43,531 bases of DNA from Saccharopolyspora soli (GTDB lineage Bacteria > Actinomycetota > Actinomycetes > Mycobacteriales > Pseudonocardiaceae): positions 1 to 43,531 of the forward strand of contig NZ_JALBWV010000069.1 in NCBI RefSeq assembly GCF_022678645.1, read 5' to 3'. Positions 34,991 through 43,412 of the stretch are shown here, piece after piece. How positions within the stretch are numbered: position 1 is the stretch's first letter; the number at the start of each line of letters is the position of its first letter. The notes beneath the pieces were generated by a model. That model saw nothing but the letters and a program-made list of their open reading frames with translations. It did not search any database and was not told the origin of the DNA. Made by a program: the position numbers and the translations under genes.

Positions 34991-35008
34991 CGATTTCGCG
35001 CGAAATCG
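34991..35008. repeat. 18-bp perfect palindrome
   Basis: CGATTTCGCGCGAAATCG is fully self-complementary and lies in the 146-bp gap between the dehydratase and the DapA-family gene. The same core occurs in both arms of the hairpin at 28459-28517. It is either a dispersed intergenic repeat or a protein-binding site. Confidence 0.6.
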
Positions 35009-35086
35009 CCCTCTCCGCCAGCCGAACGGCCACGCGGAACAAGAACCAAGGACAGGTCCGTCATCGAGTGAATGGGGAGCAACGCG

Positions 35087-35992
35087 ATGAACGACGAGGT
35101 TGTGCAGGCGCTGCGCGGCGTCACCGCGATCACCGTGACGCCGTTCGACGAAGCGGGCGCGCCCGACTGGGCCGGGTACGAAGCGCTGGTCGGCCGGATG
35201 GCTGAGGCTGGCGTTCCGGTGATCACGCCGAACGGCAACACCAGCGAGTTCTACGCGCTCTCGCGCGCCGAGTGGGAACGGGCCAACGAGGTCACCGCGA
35301 AAGCCGCCGGTGAATCGGTGGTCATGCCCGGCGTCGGCTACGACATCGCGACCGCCAAGGACATGGCGGCAGCCGTGCAACGGCTCGGCGCCCCGCTGAC
35401 GATGCTGCACCAGCCGGTGCATCCGCACCAGTCCGTGGCGAGCTGGGTGGCGTACAACCGGGAGATCGCCAGGGCTGCGCCGTCGCTCGGATTCGTCTTG
35501 TACGTCAAGGATTCCCGAGTGGACGCGGCCGCCCTGACCGAACTGTTCGACGCCTGCCCGAACGTGGTGGGCATCAAGTACGCGGTGCCGGACCCGGTGC
35601 GGTTCGCGGAGACCTGCCTGACCGTCGGCGAGGACCGCGTGATCTGGGCCTGCGGCCTGGCCGAGCGTTGGGCCCCGTCGTTCTGGGCGGTCGGCGCGAC
35701 GGGCTTCACCTCCGGCGTGGTCAACGTCGCGCCGAGCCTGTCGCTGGACTACCTCGCCGCCCTGCGCGCTGGCGACGCGGCCAAGGTACGGGAGCTCTGG
35801 TCCCTGATCGCCCCATTCGAAAAGCTCCGAGCGGTGGACGCCTCGGCCTACAACGTCGCGGTGGTCAAAGAAGCCCTGGCCCAAAAAGGAATCTGCCAAC
35901 CAACGGTCCGCCCACCAGCCGGAACGCTAACCCCCCAACAACGCGAAGAGCTCAAAACGATCCTCACCACCTGGACCCAAGCCGGGTACTAG
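35087..35992 (+). CDS. DapA/NAL-family lyase (2-keto-3-deoxy sugar acid aldolase or dehydratase)
   Basis: A 301-residue class I pyruvate-dependent lyase. Schiff-base Lys164 is in VGIKYAV and the conserved Tyr139 in VLYVKDS. The substrate-binding GGTGE loop reads GNTSEF here, unlike dihydrodipicolinate synthase. Such proteins cleave 2-keto-3-deoxy acids to pyruvate plus an aldehyde, or dehydrate 2-keto-3-deoxy-pentonate/glucarate to a semialdehyde. Located after the sugar-acid dehydratase, it is the natural next step. ATG 35087 follows GGGGAG. Confidence 0.9.
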   Translation: MNDEVVQALRGVTAITVTPFDEAGAPDWAGYEALVGRMAEAGVPVITPNGNTSEFYALSRAEWERANEVTAKAAGESVVMPGVGYDIATAKDMAAAVQRLGAPLTMLHQPVHPHQSVASWVAYNREIARAAPSLGFVLYVKDSRVDAAALTELFDACPNVVGIKYAVPDPVRFAETCLTVGEDRVIWACGLAERWAPSFWAVGATGFTSGVVNVAPSLSLDYLAALRAGDAAKVRELWSLIAPFEKLRAVDASAYNVAVVKEALAQKGICQPTVRPPAGTLTPQQREELKTILTTWTQAGY

Positions 35993-36000
35993 CGCGCAAC

Positions 36001-36114
36001 GCGCAACCGGGCTGGACCGAACCGCACCCTGTTACACCGCAAGCACTCTGCGCCACCACAGCGTGACGGGAACTCCTCACCTGAATGGGGTCGTGAGTGC
36101 GCAACCGGGCTGGA
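36001..36114. repeat. 16-bp direct repeat after the DapA-family gene
   Basis: GCGCAACCGGGCTGGA occurs at 36001-36016 and again at 36099-36114. The second copy forms part of the hairpin that follows, so the first may be a partial copy of the same repeat family. Confidence 0.6.
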
Positions 36115-36136
36115 GAACGGTTCCGCACTCACGACC
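36089..36136. terminator. GTCGTGAGTG-type hairpin between convergent genes
   Basis: Perfect 13-bp arms, GGTCGTGAGTGCG (36089-36101) and its complement (36124-36136), with an inner AACCG/CGGTT stem, lie between the DapA-family gene and the convergent secreted-protein gene. The arms share GGTCGTGAGTG with the kdp hairpin at 793-840. Confidence 0.8.
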
Positions 36137-36142
36137 GTTCGG

Positions 36143-36679
36143 TCACTGGCCGTCGATGCGGACGAACGCTTGGGCGGACTGCGCCCAGCGGTAGTACTCG
36201 GTCCAGTGCTGGCCGGTATCGAAGTCTTCGATGAACAGCGCGATGTCGCCGTGCCACACCGTGAACTCGGTCGGCACCTGCGTCCACACCGGCGGGCTGA
36301 CCACCGTGCCCAGCGGCCGGATCGCGGCGCCGTCCGGGCTGGTCGTCATGGCGATCAGCGCCCGGGAGTACTCCGAATCGCGGGGCCCGCACTCCACCAG
36401 GATCAACGCGTCCTCGACGCCTTCGCCGGTGACGTCCGCGTAGCCGACCTCCCGATCGGGCGTGAATCGGTACACCGAGTTCCCGACCAGCGCAGCCCCA
36501 TCGGTGAACGACACGGCCTGCTCCGGACAAGGCCCGACCGGCGGCACGGTGAACTGCGCGTTGCGCCAGTCCACGTCCCGAACACCCGTCCCGGACTGCG
36601 CCGACGCCGAACCGCCGGCCGCCACCAAGCCCGCAGCGAACACAACGGCCAACGCCGCCCGCACCAACGACTTCCGCAT
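36143..36679 (-). CDS. Secreted protein of unknown function
   Basis: A 178-residue protein starting at ATG 36679 with a clear Sec signal (MRKSLVRAALAVVFAAGLVA, cleavage probably after ASA near residue 28). The mature part has DVDWRNAQF, a lone Cys pair (CPEQ and ECGP), DREVGYADVTGEGVEDALIL, and ends in YYRWAQSAQAFVRIDGQ. The DVTGDG-like segment resembles calcium-binding FG-GAP/VCBS-type loops, but only one copy is visible. No enzyme motif is seen. Upstream in-frame starts (to 36850) are less likely because they would bury the signal peptide. Confidence 0.75.
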   Translation of the reverse strand: MRKSLVRAALAVVFAAGLVAAGGSASAQSGTGVRDVDWRNAQFTVPPVGPCPEQAVSFTDGAALVGNSVYRFTPDREVGYADVTGEGVEDALILVECGPRDSEYSRALIAMTTSPDGAAIRPLGTVVSPPVWTQVPTEFTVWHGDIALFIEDFDTGQHWTEYYRWAQSAQAFVRIDGQ

Positions 36680-36827
36680 GCCAACCCCCGGCATCTCACG
36701 CGACGGGCAAGTCCCGCCAACACCCCGAACACGCCGACCCCACGCCCCCGGTTGCCCAAACCACCTGATGGTGTGCAAGCGTGACGAAGCCGCGGAAGTC
36801 GGGTGTTCCGCGTTGCAGCCTGTGGTC

Positions 36828-37063
36828 ATGACCAAGCGCAACATCACCATTCAGTTGGACGAGAAAGTAATCCAGCAGATGTGCTGGCAGAAGAGGAAGG
36901 TATCTCGATCAGCGGCCTGATCACGGTCCAGCTCAAGAAGCTCACCGCGGCGAAGCTTCGCTATCGAGAAGCCAAGCAGGAGGCGCTAGAAGCAACGAGC
37001 GAAGCGGCGAGCCGCGGCGGCTCCACGCCGACGTGGACACGCGAGGAGCTCTACGACAGGTGA
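36828..37063 (+). pseudogene. Frameshifted ribbon-helix-helix antitoxin remnant
   Basis: The frame from ATG 36828 reads MTKRNITIQLDEKVIQQ, a typical RHH/VapB-type start, then leaves the family pattern and stops at 36920. The next frame (2 mod 3) continues with ADVLAEEEGISISGLITVQL and LRYREAKQEALE to TWTREELYDR and a stop at 37063. Joined, the two halves give one intact-looking antitoxin of about 78 residues. The shift lies near 36875-36882 at a CAGCAG repeat, consistent with loss of 1 or 4 bases. No PIN toxin gene follows; pyc ends 70 bp later on the other strand. Confidence 0.75.
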
Positions 37064-37088
37064 ACAACGGCGTCGCCGCCCGCACAGC

Positions 37089-37126
37089 GCTGAGGCGGGC
37101 CGCCCGGTGGGACGGCCCGCTTCAGC
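37089..37126 (-). terminator. pyc terminator hairpin
   Basis: Arms GCTGAGGCGGGCCG (37089-37102) and CGGCCCGCTTCAGC (37113-37126) pair over 14 positions with one G-U, around a 10-nt loop, starting seven bases after the pyc stop. Confidence 0.8.
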
Positions 37127-37132
37127 AGCGGG

Positions 37133-40100
37133 TCAGGCGAGTTCCAGGAGGAGGTCGCCGCCTTCGACCTGTTGGACTCCGCCGATGGCCACCCGCTTGA
37201 CCTGGCCGCTCTGCGGCGCGGTGATCGCGGCTTCCATCTTCATCGCCTCGATGGTGGCGATGGTTTGGCCGACCTCCACCACGTCGCCCTCGCTGACCGA
37301 CAGCGTCACCACACCGGCGAACGGCGCGGGCACGTGCCCCGGGTTCGACCGGTCGGCCTTCTCCGCGACCGGCAGGTTGGTGGCCACCGACCGGTCGCGC
37401 ACCTGGATCGGCCGCAGCTGCCCGTTCAGCACCGCCATCACGGTGCGGATGCCGCGCTCGTCCGGCTCGCTGATCGCCTCCAGGCCGATGAGCAGCCGCA
37501 CGCCCGGCTCCAGGTCCACCGAGTACTCCTCGCCCGGTCGCAGCCCGTAGAAGAAGTCCTTGCTGCGCAACAGCGAAGTGTCGCCGAACGCCTCGCGGTG
37601 CTCGGTGAACTCCTTGGTCGGCTTGGCGAACATCAACCGGTTCAGGGTGCCCCGGCGGTCCGCCGCCAGTCCGGCACGGTCCTCTTCGGACAGTTCCGCG
37701 ACCGTGCGCACCGTGGTGCGCCCCTCCAGCGCGCGGGTCCGGAACGGCTCCGGCCAGCCCGCTGGCGGTTCACCGAGCTCGCCCTGCAGGAACCCGATCA
37801 CCGAGTCCGGGATGTCGAACTTGCGCGGGTCGGCCTCGAAGTCGGCCGGGTCCACCCCGGAGCCCACCAGGTGCAACGCCAGGTCACCGACCACCTTCGA
37901 CGACGGCGTCACCTTGACCAGCCGACCGAGGATCCGGTCGGCCGCCGCGTACATCGCCTCGATCTCCTCGAACTTGTCCCCCAACCCGAGCGCCACCGCC
38001 TGGGTGCGCAGGTTCGACAACTGGCCGCCGGGGATCTCGTGCTTGTAGACCCGCCCGGTCGGCGCGGCCAGCCCCGCCTCGAACGGCTGGTAGACCTTGC
38101 GCACCGACCCCCAGTACGGCTCCAGATCGCACACCGCTTGCAGGTCGAGACCGGTGGTCCGCTCGGTGTAGTCGGTGGCGGCCACCACCGACGACAGCGC
38201 GGGCTGCGAGGTGGTACCGGCCATCGACGCCGTCGCGGCATCCACCGCGTCCACACCGGACTGGATGGCCGCCAGGTAGGTGGCCAGCTGACCGCCCGGC
38301 GTGTCGTGGGTGTGCAGGTGCACCGGCAGGTCGAATTCCTCGCGCAGTGCGGAAACCAGCTTCGCCGCGGCCGGTGGGCGCAGCAGCCCGGCCATGTCCT
38401 TGACGGCCAGCACGTGCGCACCGGCGTCCACGATCTGCTCGGCCAGTCGCAGGTAGTAGTCCAGTGTGTACACCTGCTCAGCCGGGTTGGACAGGTCAGC
38501 CGTGTAGCACAGCGACACCTCGGCGATCGATCTTCCGGTGCTGCGCACCGCTTCGATGGCCGGGCGCATCTGCTCGACGTCGTTGAGCGCGTCGAAGATG
38601 CGGAAGATGTCGATGCCCGTGTCGGTGGCCTCCTGCACGAAGTGCTCGGTCACCTCGGTCGGATAAGGCGTGTAGCCGACGGTGTTGCGACCGCGCAGCA
38701 GCATCTGCAGGCAGATGTTGGGGATCGCGTCGCGCAGCTTCTCCAACCGCTCCCAGGGATCCTCGGCCAGGAAGCGCAGTGCCACGTCGTAGGTCGCGCC
38801 GCCCCAGCACTCCACGGACAGCAGTTCCGGCATCATCCGCGCCACGTGGGGCGCGACCGCGAGCAGGTCCCGGCTGCGCACTCGGGTCGCCAGCAGCGAC
38901 TGGTGCGCGTCCCGGAACGTGGTGTCGGTGACCCCGACGGTGTTGGATTCCCGCAGCCAGCGGGCGAAACCCTCCGGGCCGAGCTCGGTGAGCCGCTGCT
39001 TGGAGCCCGCGGCGGGCGGCGTGGACAGGTCGAGTTCGGGCAGCTTGTGCACCGGGTCCGGCGTGGTCGGGCGCTCGCCGTTGGGCCGGTTGACCGTCAC
39101 GTCGGCGAGGTAGTTCAGCAGGCGGGTGCCGCGGTCGGCGGAGTGCCGGGCGGTGAGCAGGTGCGGTCGCTCGTCGATGAACGAGGTGGTCACCTTGCCC
39201 GCGGCGAAGTCCGCGTCGTCCAGCACTGCCTGCAGGAACGGGATGTTCGTGGACACACCGCGGATCCGGAACTCGGCTACCGCGCGGCGCGCCCGCGCGA
39301 CCGCGGTGGCGAAGTCGCGGCCCCGGCAGGACAGCTTCACCAGCATCGAGTCGAAGTGCGCGCTGACGCTGGTACCGGCGAACGCGGTACCGCCGTCCAG
39401 CCGGATGCCCGCGCCGCCCGGCGAGCGGTAGGCGCTGATCATGCCGGTGTCCGGGCGGAACCCGTTGGCCGGGTCCTCGGTGGTGATCCGGCATTGCAGG
39501 GCCGCGCCGCGCAACCGGATCGCGTCCTGCGTCATGCCGAGGTCTTCCAGCGTCTCACCGGCCGCGATGCGCAGCTGCGACTGCACGAGGTCGGCGTCGG
39601 TGACCTCCTCGGTGACCGTGTGCTCGACCTGGATGCGCGGGTTCATCTCGATGAACACGTGGCGGCCCTGCTCGTCGACCAGGAACTCCACGGTGCCCGC
39701 GTTGACGTAGCCGATCTTGCGGGCGAAGGCGACCGCGTCGGCGCAGATCCGCTCGCGCAGCTGCGGGTCCAGGTTGGGCGCCGGGGCGATCTCGATGACC
39801 TTCTGGTGGCGGCGCTGCACAGAGCAGTCCCGCTCGTAGAGGTGGATCACGTTGCCCGCGGCGTCGGCGAGGATCTGCACCTCGATGTGCCGCGGGTTGA
39901 CCACCGCCCGTTCCAGGAAGACCGTCGGGTCACCGAAGGCCGATTCGGCCTCGCGCATCGCCGCTTCCAGCGCCTCCCGCAGCGCTGGCGGCGCGTCCAC
40001 CCGGCGCATGCCGCGCCCGCCACCACCGGCGACGGCCTTGACGAACACCGGGAACGTCATGTTCTCGGCGGCGGCCAGCAGTTCATCGATATCGCGGGAC

Positions 40101-40510
40101 GGCGCCGAGGAGTCCAGCACCGGCACCCCGGCCTGGCGGGCGGCGGCGACCGCGGTCGCCTTGTTGCCGGTCATCTGCAGGATGTCGTGGTTGGGGCCGA
40201 CGAAGGTGATCCCGGCTTCCTGGCAGGCCCGTGCCAGTTCGGGGTTCTCCGAGAGGAACCCGTAGCCGGGGTAGACCGCGTCGGCGCCAGCCTGGCGGGC
40301 GGCCTTGATGATCTCCTCGACGGACAGGTACGCGCGGACCGGGTGACCAGGTTCGCCGATCTCGTACGACTCGTCGGCTTTCAGGCGGTGCAACGAGTTG
40401 CGGTCTTCGTGCGGGAACACTGCGACCGTGCCCGCGCCCAGCTCGTAGGCGGCGCGGAACGCGCGAATCGCAATCTCGCCGCGATTGGCGACAAGGACTT
40501 TGCGGAACAT
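37133..40510 (-). CDS. pyc: Pyruvate carboxylase
   Basis: Biotin enzyme that carboxylates pyruvate to oxaloacetate to refill the TCA cycle. The 1125-residue single chain has all parts: biotin carboxylase (about 1-450; FVKAVAGGGGRGMRRV ATP loop, ERDCSVQRRHQK, EMNPRIQVEHTVTE), carboxyltransferase (about 530-800; DTTFRDAHQSLLATRVR with the metal-binding Asp, and HTHDTPGGQ), the tetramerisation region, and the C-terminal biotinyl domain with the target Lys in EAMKMEA. ATG 40510 follows GGAGGAG. Length and motifs are typical. Confidence 0.97.
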   Translation of the reverse strand: MFRKVLVANRGEIAIRAFRAAYELGAGTVAVFPHEDRNSLHRLKADESYEIGEPGHPVRAYLSVEEIIKAARQAGADAVYPGYGFLSENPELARACQEAGITFVGPNHDILQMTGNKATAVAAARQAGVPVLDSSAPSRDIDELLAAAENMTFPVFVKAVAGGGGRGMRRVDAPPALREALEAAMREAESAFGDPTVFLERAVVNPRHIEVQILADAAGNVIHLYERDCSVQRRHQKVIEIAPAPNLDPQLRERICADAVAFARKIGYVNAGTVEFLVDEQGRHVFIEMNPRIQVEHTVTEEVTDADLVQSQLRIAAGETLEDLGMTQDAIRLRGAALQCRITTEDPANGFRPDTGMISAYRSPGGAGIRLDGGTAFAGTSVSAHFDSMLVKLSCRGRDFATAVARARRAVAEFRIRGVSTNIPFLQAVLDDADFAAGKVTTSFIDERPHLLTARHSADRGTRLLNYLADVTVNRPNGERPTTPDPVHKLPELDLSTPPAAGSKQRLTELGPEGFARWLRESNTVGVTDTTFRDAHQSLLATRVRSRDLLAVAPHVARMMPELLSVECWGGATYDVALRFLAEDPWERLEKLRDAIPNICLQMLLRGRNTVGYTPYPTEVTEHFVQEATDTGIDIFRIFDALNDVEQMRPAIEAVRSTGRSIAEVSLCYTADLSNPAEQVYTLDYYLRLAEQIVDAGAHVLAVKDMAGLLRPPAAAKLVSALREEFDLPVHLHTHDTPGGQLATYLAAIQSGVDAVDAATASMAGTTSQPALSSVVAATDYTERTTGLDLQAVCDLEPYWGSVRKVYQPFEAGLAAPTGRVYKHEIPGGQLSNLRTQAVALGLGDKFEEIEAMYAAADRILGRLVKVTPSSKVVGDLALHLVGSGVDPADFEADPRKFDIPDSVIGFLQGELGEPPAGWPEPFRTRALEGRTTVRTVAELSEEDRAGLAADRRGTLNRLMFAKPTKEFTEHREAFGDTSLLRSKDFFYGLRPGEEYSVDLEPGVRLLIGLEAISEPDERGIRTVMAVLNGQLRPIQVRDRSVATNLPVAEKADRSNPGHVPAPFAGVVTLSVSEGDVVEVGQTIATIEAMKMEAAITAPQSGQVKRVAIGGVQQVEGGDLLLELA

Positions 40511-40804
40511 ACCGGCTCCTCCTGGTCAGGTGTCGGTCAGTGCGAGCACAGTACCGCGAAAATTCCCTCTTCCGGGAGAACCTCCCGAGTGATGGTCATC
40601 GCCAAACCGCAGATGACCTGCCCAAACGTGAAACCTACACAAGAACCGATCGAGAGAAAATTCGCTGATTTTCTCCTCATTGTGAATTAAGACGAGGTAT
40701 TTCGCCGTGGGTGCAGAACCGGCCAACTGTCGGCAATGTCCTGAAAGTCGATCTGCGTGAGGGTCCTGGGCGCGTCATGGAACGCCGTTCCTAGGGCCGC
40801 GCGA
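40511..40804. other. Intergenic region upstream of pyc
   Basis: About 290 bp, locally AT-rich near 40650-40700 (AAAATTCGCTGATTTTC). It contains a compact perfect hairpin CGGGAG-AAC-CTCCCG at 40573-40587, usable as terminator of the hydrolase gene to the right or as part of the pyc leader. No gene is seen. Confidence 0.45.
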
Positions 40805-41899
40805 TCAGCCCGAACCCGGCCCGATCCACCGCGCGATCCACGGCAGGGAGCTGGCGAAGGCCGCGCGCCAGACGTCGAAGGTGTGCCCGCCACCGGGAAC
40901 GACCACCACGTCGGTGTCGATCCCGGCTCTGCGCGACAGCCCCGCGAGCTGCTGCACGGCGGCTCGCGGTTCGGGGTCGTCGTCTCCCACCGCGAAGAAC
41001 CCGTGGAGATCGCGAAATTTGCCGTGCGTCAGCAGCCAGGCCGGTTCGTGGGCGTCGAAGTTCTGCTGCGAGCCGCCGAACAACGCAGTCGCCGTGCCGG
41101 TCGCGTCGTTGCTGTCGCCGTCGCGCGGGCCGAGCAGGCCGCCGAAGTCGGCGAAGGTCCCGAACACATCGGGGTGGCGCAGCGCGAGCATGATCGCGCA
41201 GCTGCCGCCCTCGCTGAGACCGGCCACCGCCCAGTCCTGCCCGGCTCCGCGGGTGAGGAACCTGGCGCGCACGAACTGGGGAACGTCGGCGGTCAGGTAG
41301 GTCTCCGCATTGCCGCGGGCGCTGTCGACGCATTCGGTGTCACCGAAGGTGTCGCCGTTGACATCGGGCATGACCACGATCGGCGCCACCCCACCGTGCT
41401 CGGCTGCCCATTGGTCGGCGGTCTGCTGCGCCTGGCCACCGTCGAGCCAGTCGGCTGGACTGCCGGGGGTGCCGTGCAGCAGGACGATCACGGGTAGCCT
41501 CGGTCGAGGGTGGGCGAACCACGCAGGCGGCAGGTACACGTCGGCCGGGCGTGCCTGAAATCCCGAGGTGCGGCCGGGTATCTCGACGTCGACCACGACG
41601 CCGGAAGCTGGCCGCGTGGTACGCGCGTTGAGCATCGCCAGCGAGCCCCGGTCCTCACCGTCCATCCCGAGTGCCTGGCTGATCGTCAGGTAGTAGCCGA
41701 AGTACGCGTTCACCCCGACCAGCGCGTTCACAGTGAGCAGGACCACGACGAGCGGGATCAGCACGAGCCGCAGCGCGCGGTCGCGGAACCGCCACACCAG
41801 CACTACCGCCGCCAACACGGCGGCCGCCAGCAGGAGCGCCCGCACCGGCCACCAGTCGACGAGTGAGAGGTCCGCGCAGAACGCGGCGATCCACCGCAT
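40805..41899 (-). CDS. Membrane-anchored alpha/beta hydrolase (esterase/antigen 85-like)
   Basis: A 364-residue protein with two N-terminal helices (about 19-37 and 45-62) and an extracytoplasmic alpha/beta-hydrolase domain. PVIVLLHGTPGSPADWL provides the oxyanion region, GLSEGGSCA the nucleophile (Ser229), and GGGHTFDVW the His. The fold is that of the esterase D/mycolyltransferase group. ATG 41899 lies nine bases after GGGAGG. A paralogue is divergent next to it and a lysX-like gene follows that. Related membrane hydrolases beside lipid aminoacylation genes remove amino acids from lipids, a reasonable but unproven role here. Confidence 0.85.
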   Translation of the reverse strand: MRWIAAFCADLSLVDWWPVRALLLAAAVLAAVVLVWRFRDRALRLVLIPLVVVLLTVNALVGVNAYFGYYLTISQALGMDGEDRGSLAMLNARTTRPASGVVVDVEIPGRTSGFQARPADVYLPPAWFAHPRPRLPVIVLLHGTPGSPADWLDGGQAQQTADQWAAEHGGVAPIVVMPDVNGDTFGDTECVDSARGNAETYLTADVPQFVRARFLTRGAGQDWAVAGLSEGGSCAIMLALRHPDVFGTFADFGGLLGPRDGDSNDATGTATALFGGSQQNFDAHEPAWLLTHGKFRDLHGFFAVGDDDPEPRAAVQQLAGLSRRAGIDTDVVVVPGGGHTFDVWRAAFASSLPWIARWIGPGSG

Positions 41900-42049
41900 T
41901 TCCGGCAACCTCCCAGAAATCCGACACCGACCGAAGTGGACACCCGCAAGCGTACCGGGATTCTCCAGGCACGAAACCGAAAACCACGCGATACGACCGA
42001 AGTAGCCAGGTGCGCCGGAGAATCCGCCGGATGGGCAATAATCACTTGC

Positions 42050-43186
42050 GTGCGCGTGGCGTTAACGACTGGCATAGGTTCGGGTCCGCAGCTGCCGACT
42101 TCGGTCACCGAGCAGGCGGGCGGGCGCAGCCCGCTGGAGTCGGTGGTACTGGCGGCGGTGCTCGCAATACTGACCATCGGCGCGATCCTGGCCATCAGGC
42201 GGTGGCGACCACGTCGGATCGCATTCGTCGTCCCAGTCCTGCTGGCGGTGCTGACCTGCGCCGCCGGGGTCAACAGCTTCGTCGGCTACGTGCGCTCGCT
42301 CGACGACCTCGGCCGGTTGCTGCTGCTGACCAGCGGCGGCAACGGCGACGCCGAACCGGCCCAGGCAGTGCCGAGCCCGGTACCCGGCGGGGTGCGGGTG
42401 GTCGACGTGTCGCTGCCCGATCCGCGACTGGGCGTGCCGACCGGCCGCACCCGCGTGCTGCTGCCGCCCGGCTACGACGATCCGGCGCACGCGGCCGAGC
42501 GGTATCCGGTGGTTTACCTGGTGCACGGCTACCCGAGCGGCGGCCCGGACGACTGGCTCGGTCCCGGCGGCGCGGCGCAGACCCTCCAAGCGCTGGCGGA
42601 CGCGCACGCCGCGCCGCCGATGATCGTCGTCGCCGTGGACGCCACCGCGGGCACCGGAACCGACTGGGAATGTCTGAACGTGCCCGGCGGCCCGCAGCTG
42701 GAGTCGTACCTGACCACGACCGTGCCGCGGGAGATCGACGCCAGGTTCCGCACGCTCCCCGACCGGGGTGACCGGTCGATCGGCGGGATGAGCGGCGGCG
42801 CGTTCTGCGCGCTGAACCTGGGGCTGCGCAACCAGAACAGCTACTCGGTGATCCTGGCCAGCGAGCCCTACGACGATCCCGGCACCGACCTGCTCGCCGG
42901 ACACCCGGACCTGCTGCGGGCCAACACGCCGCGCGAGTACCTGCCGACGCTGCCGCTGGTCCAGCCGCTGGCAGTGATGCTGCACGCCGGGGTCATCGCG
43001 CACTCCGACGTCGACCTCGCCTACCGGCTCGCCGACCAGCTGGCCGCGCACGGCGCGAACGTCGCGGTCCGCATCGAGCCGGGCGAATGGCACACCTGGC
43101 GGACCGCGCGCGTCGGCCTGCCGTACCTGCTGGCCTTCGCCGCCGAGAACTTCGCCGCCGACCACCCACCACCGGGCCAGCACTGA
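42050..43186 (+). CDS. Second membrane-anchored alpha/beta hydrolase
   Basis: A paralogue of the divergent gene at 40805-41899. It has two N-terminal helices (ESVVLAAVLAILTIGAILAI and IAFVVPVLLAVLTCAAGV), NSFVGYVRSLDDL in the position of the paralogue's NAYFGYYLTISQAL, and a hydrolase domain with VVYLVHGYPSGGPDDWL, nucleophile Ser in IGGMSGGAFCAL and His in GEWHTWRTA. The start is uncertain: GTG 42050 gives 378 residues but lacks a good ribosome site, and an in-frame GTG exists at 41936. It is convergent with the lysX-like gene. Confidence 0.82.
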   Translation: MRVALTTGIGSGPQLPTSVTEQAGGRSPLESVVLAAVLAILTIGAILAIRRWRPRRIAFVVPVLLAVLTCAAGVNSFVGYVRSLDDLGRLLLLTSGGNGDAEPAQAVPSPVPGGVRVVDVSLPDPRLGVPTGRTRVLLPPGYDDPAHAAERYPVVYLVHGYPSGGPDDWLGPGGAAQTLQALADAHAAPPMIVVAVDATAGTGTDWECLNVPGGPQLESYLTTTVPREIDARFRTLPDRGDRSIGGMSGGAFCALNLGLRNQNSYSVILASEPYDDPGTDLLAGHPDLLRANTPREYLPTLPLVQPLAVMLHAGVIAHSDVDLAYRLADQLAAHGANVAVRIEPGEWHTWRTARVGLPYLLAFAAENFAADHPPPGQH

Positions 43187-43412
43187 CCGCCGGGCCATCA
43201 TTTCCGCAGGTAAACACCTGCGATCGGGGGAAGCAGCGCCGAACTTCCGGTGCCGCCGCCGGGCGTCAGTTGTCGACCTGCGCGGCTACGATCGCCTGCT
43301 CGCGCAACCACCGGAGGGCCGATGACCGATCTCGCCGCATCGACTGTGGCTGGATCTCGACCGTGGCCGAGCTGATCGAGCTGGCCTGGCGGCACAAGGC
43401 TGGCGAAACGAC

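Noticed and set aside
33159..35042. A 627-codon open frame opposite the dehydratase
   Set aside because: Shadow of the IlvD/Edd gene; it would also cover operator D.
36803..37063. An 86-codon gene starting at 36803
   Set aside because: The first part of that frame is unrelated to the rest; the antitoxin pattern starts in the other frame at 36828, so a frameshifted remnant explains it better.
37172..40690. A 1172-codon open frame on the plus strand opposite pyc
   Set aside because: It is the antisense shadow of the clear pyruvate carboxylase gene; the Arg/His/Gly-rich product has no domains and such shadows are expected at this GC content.
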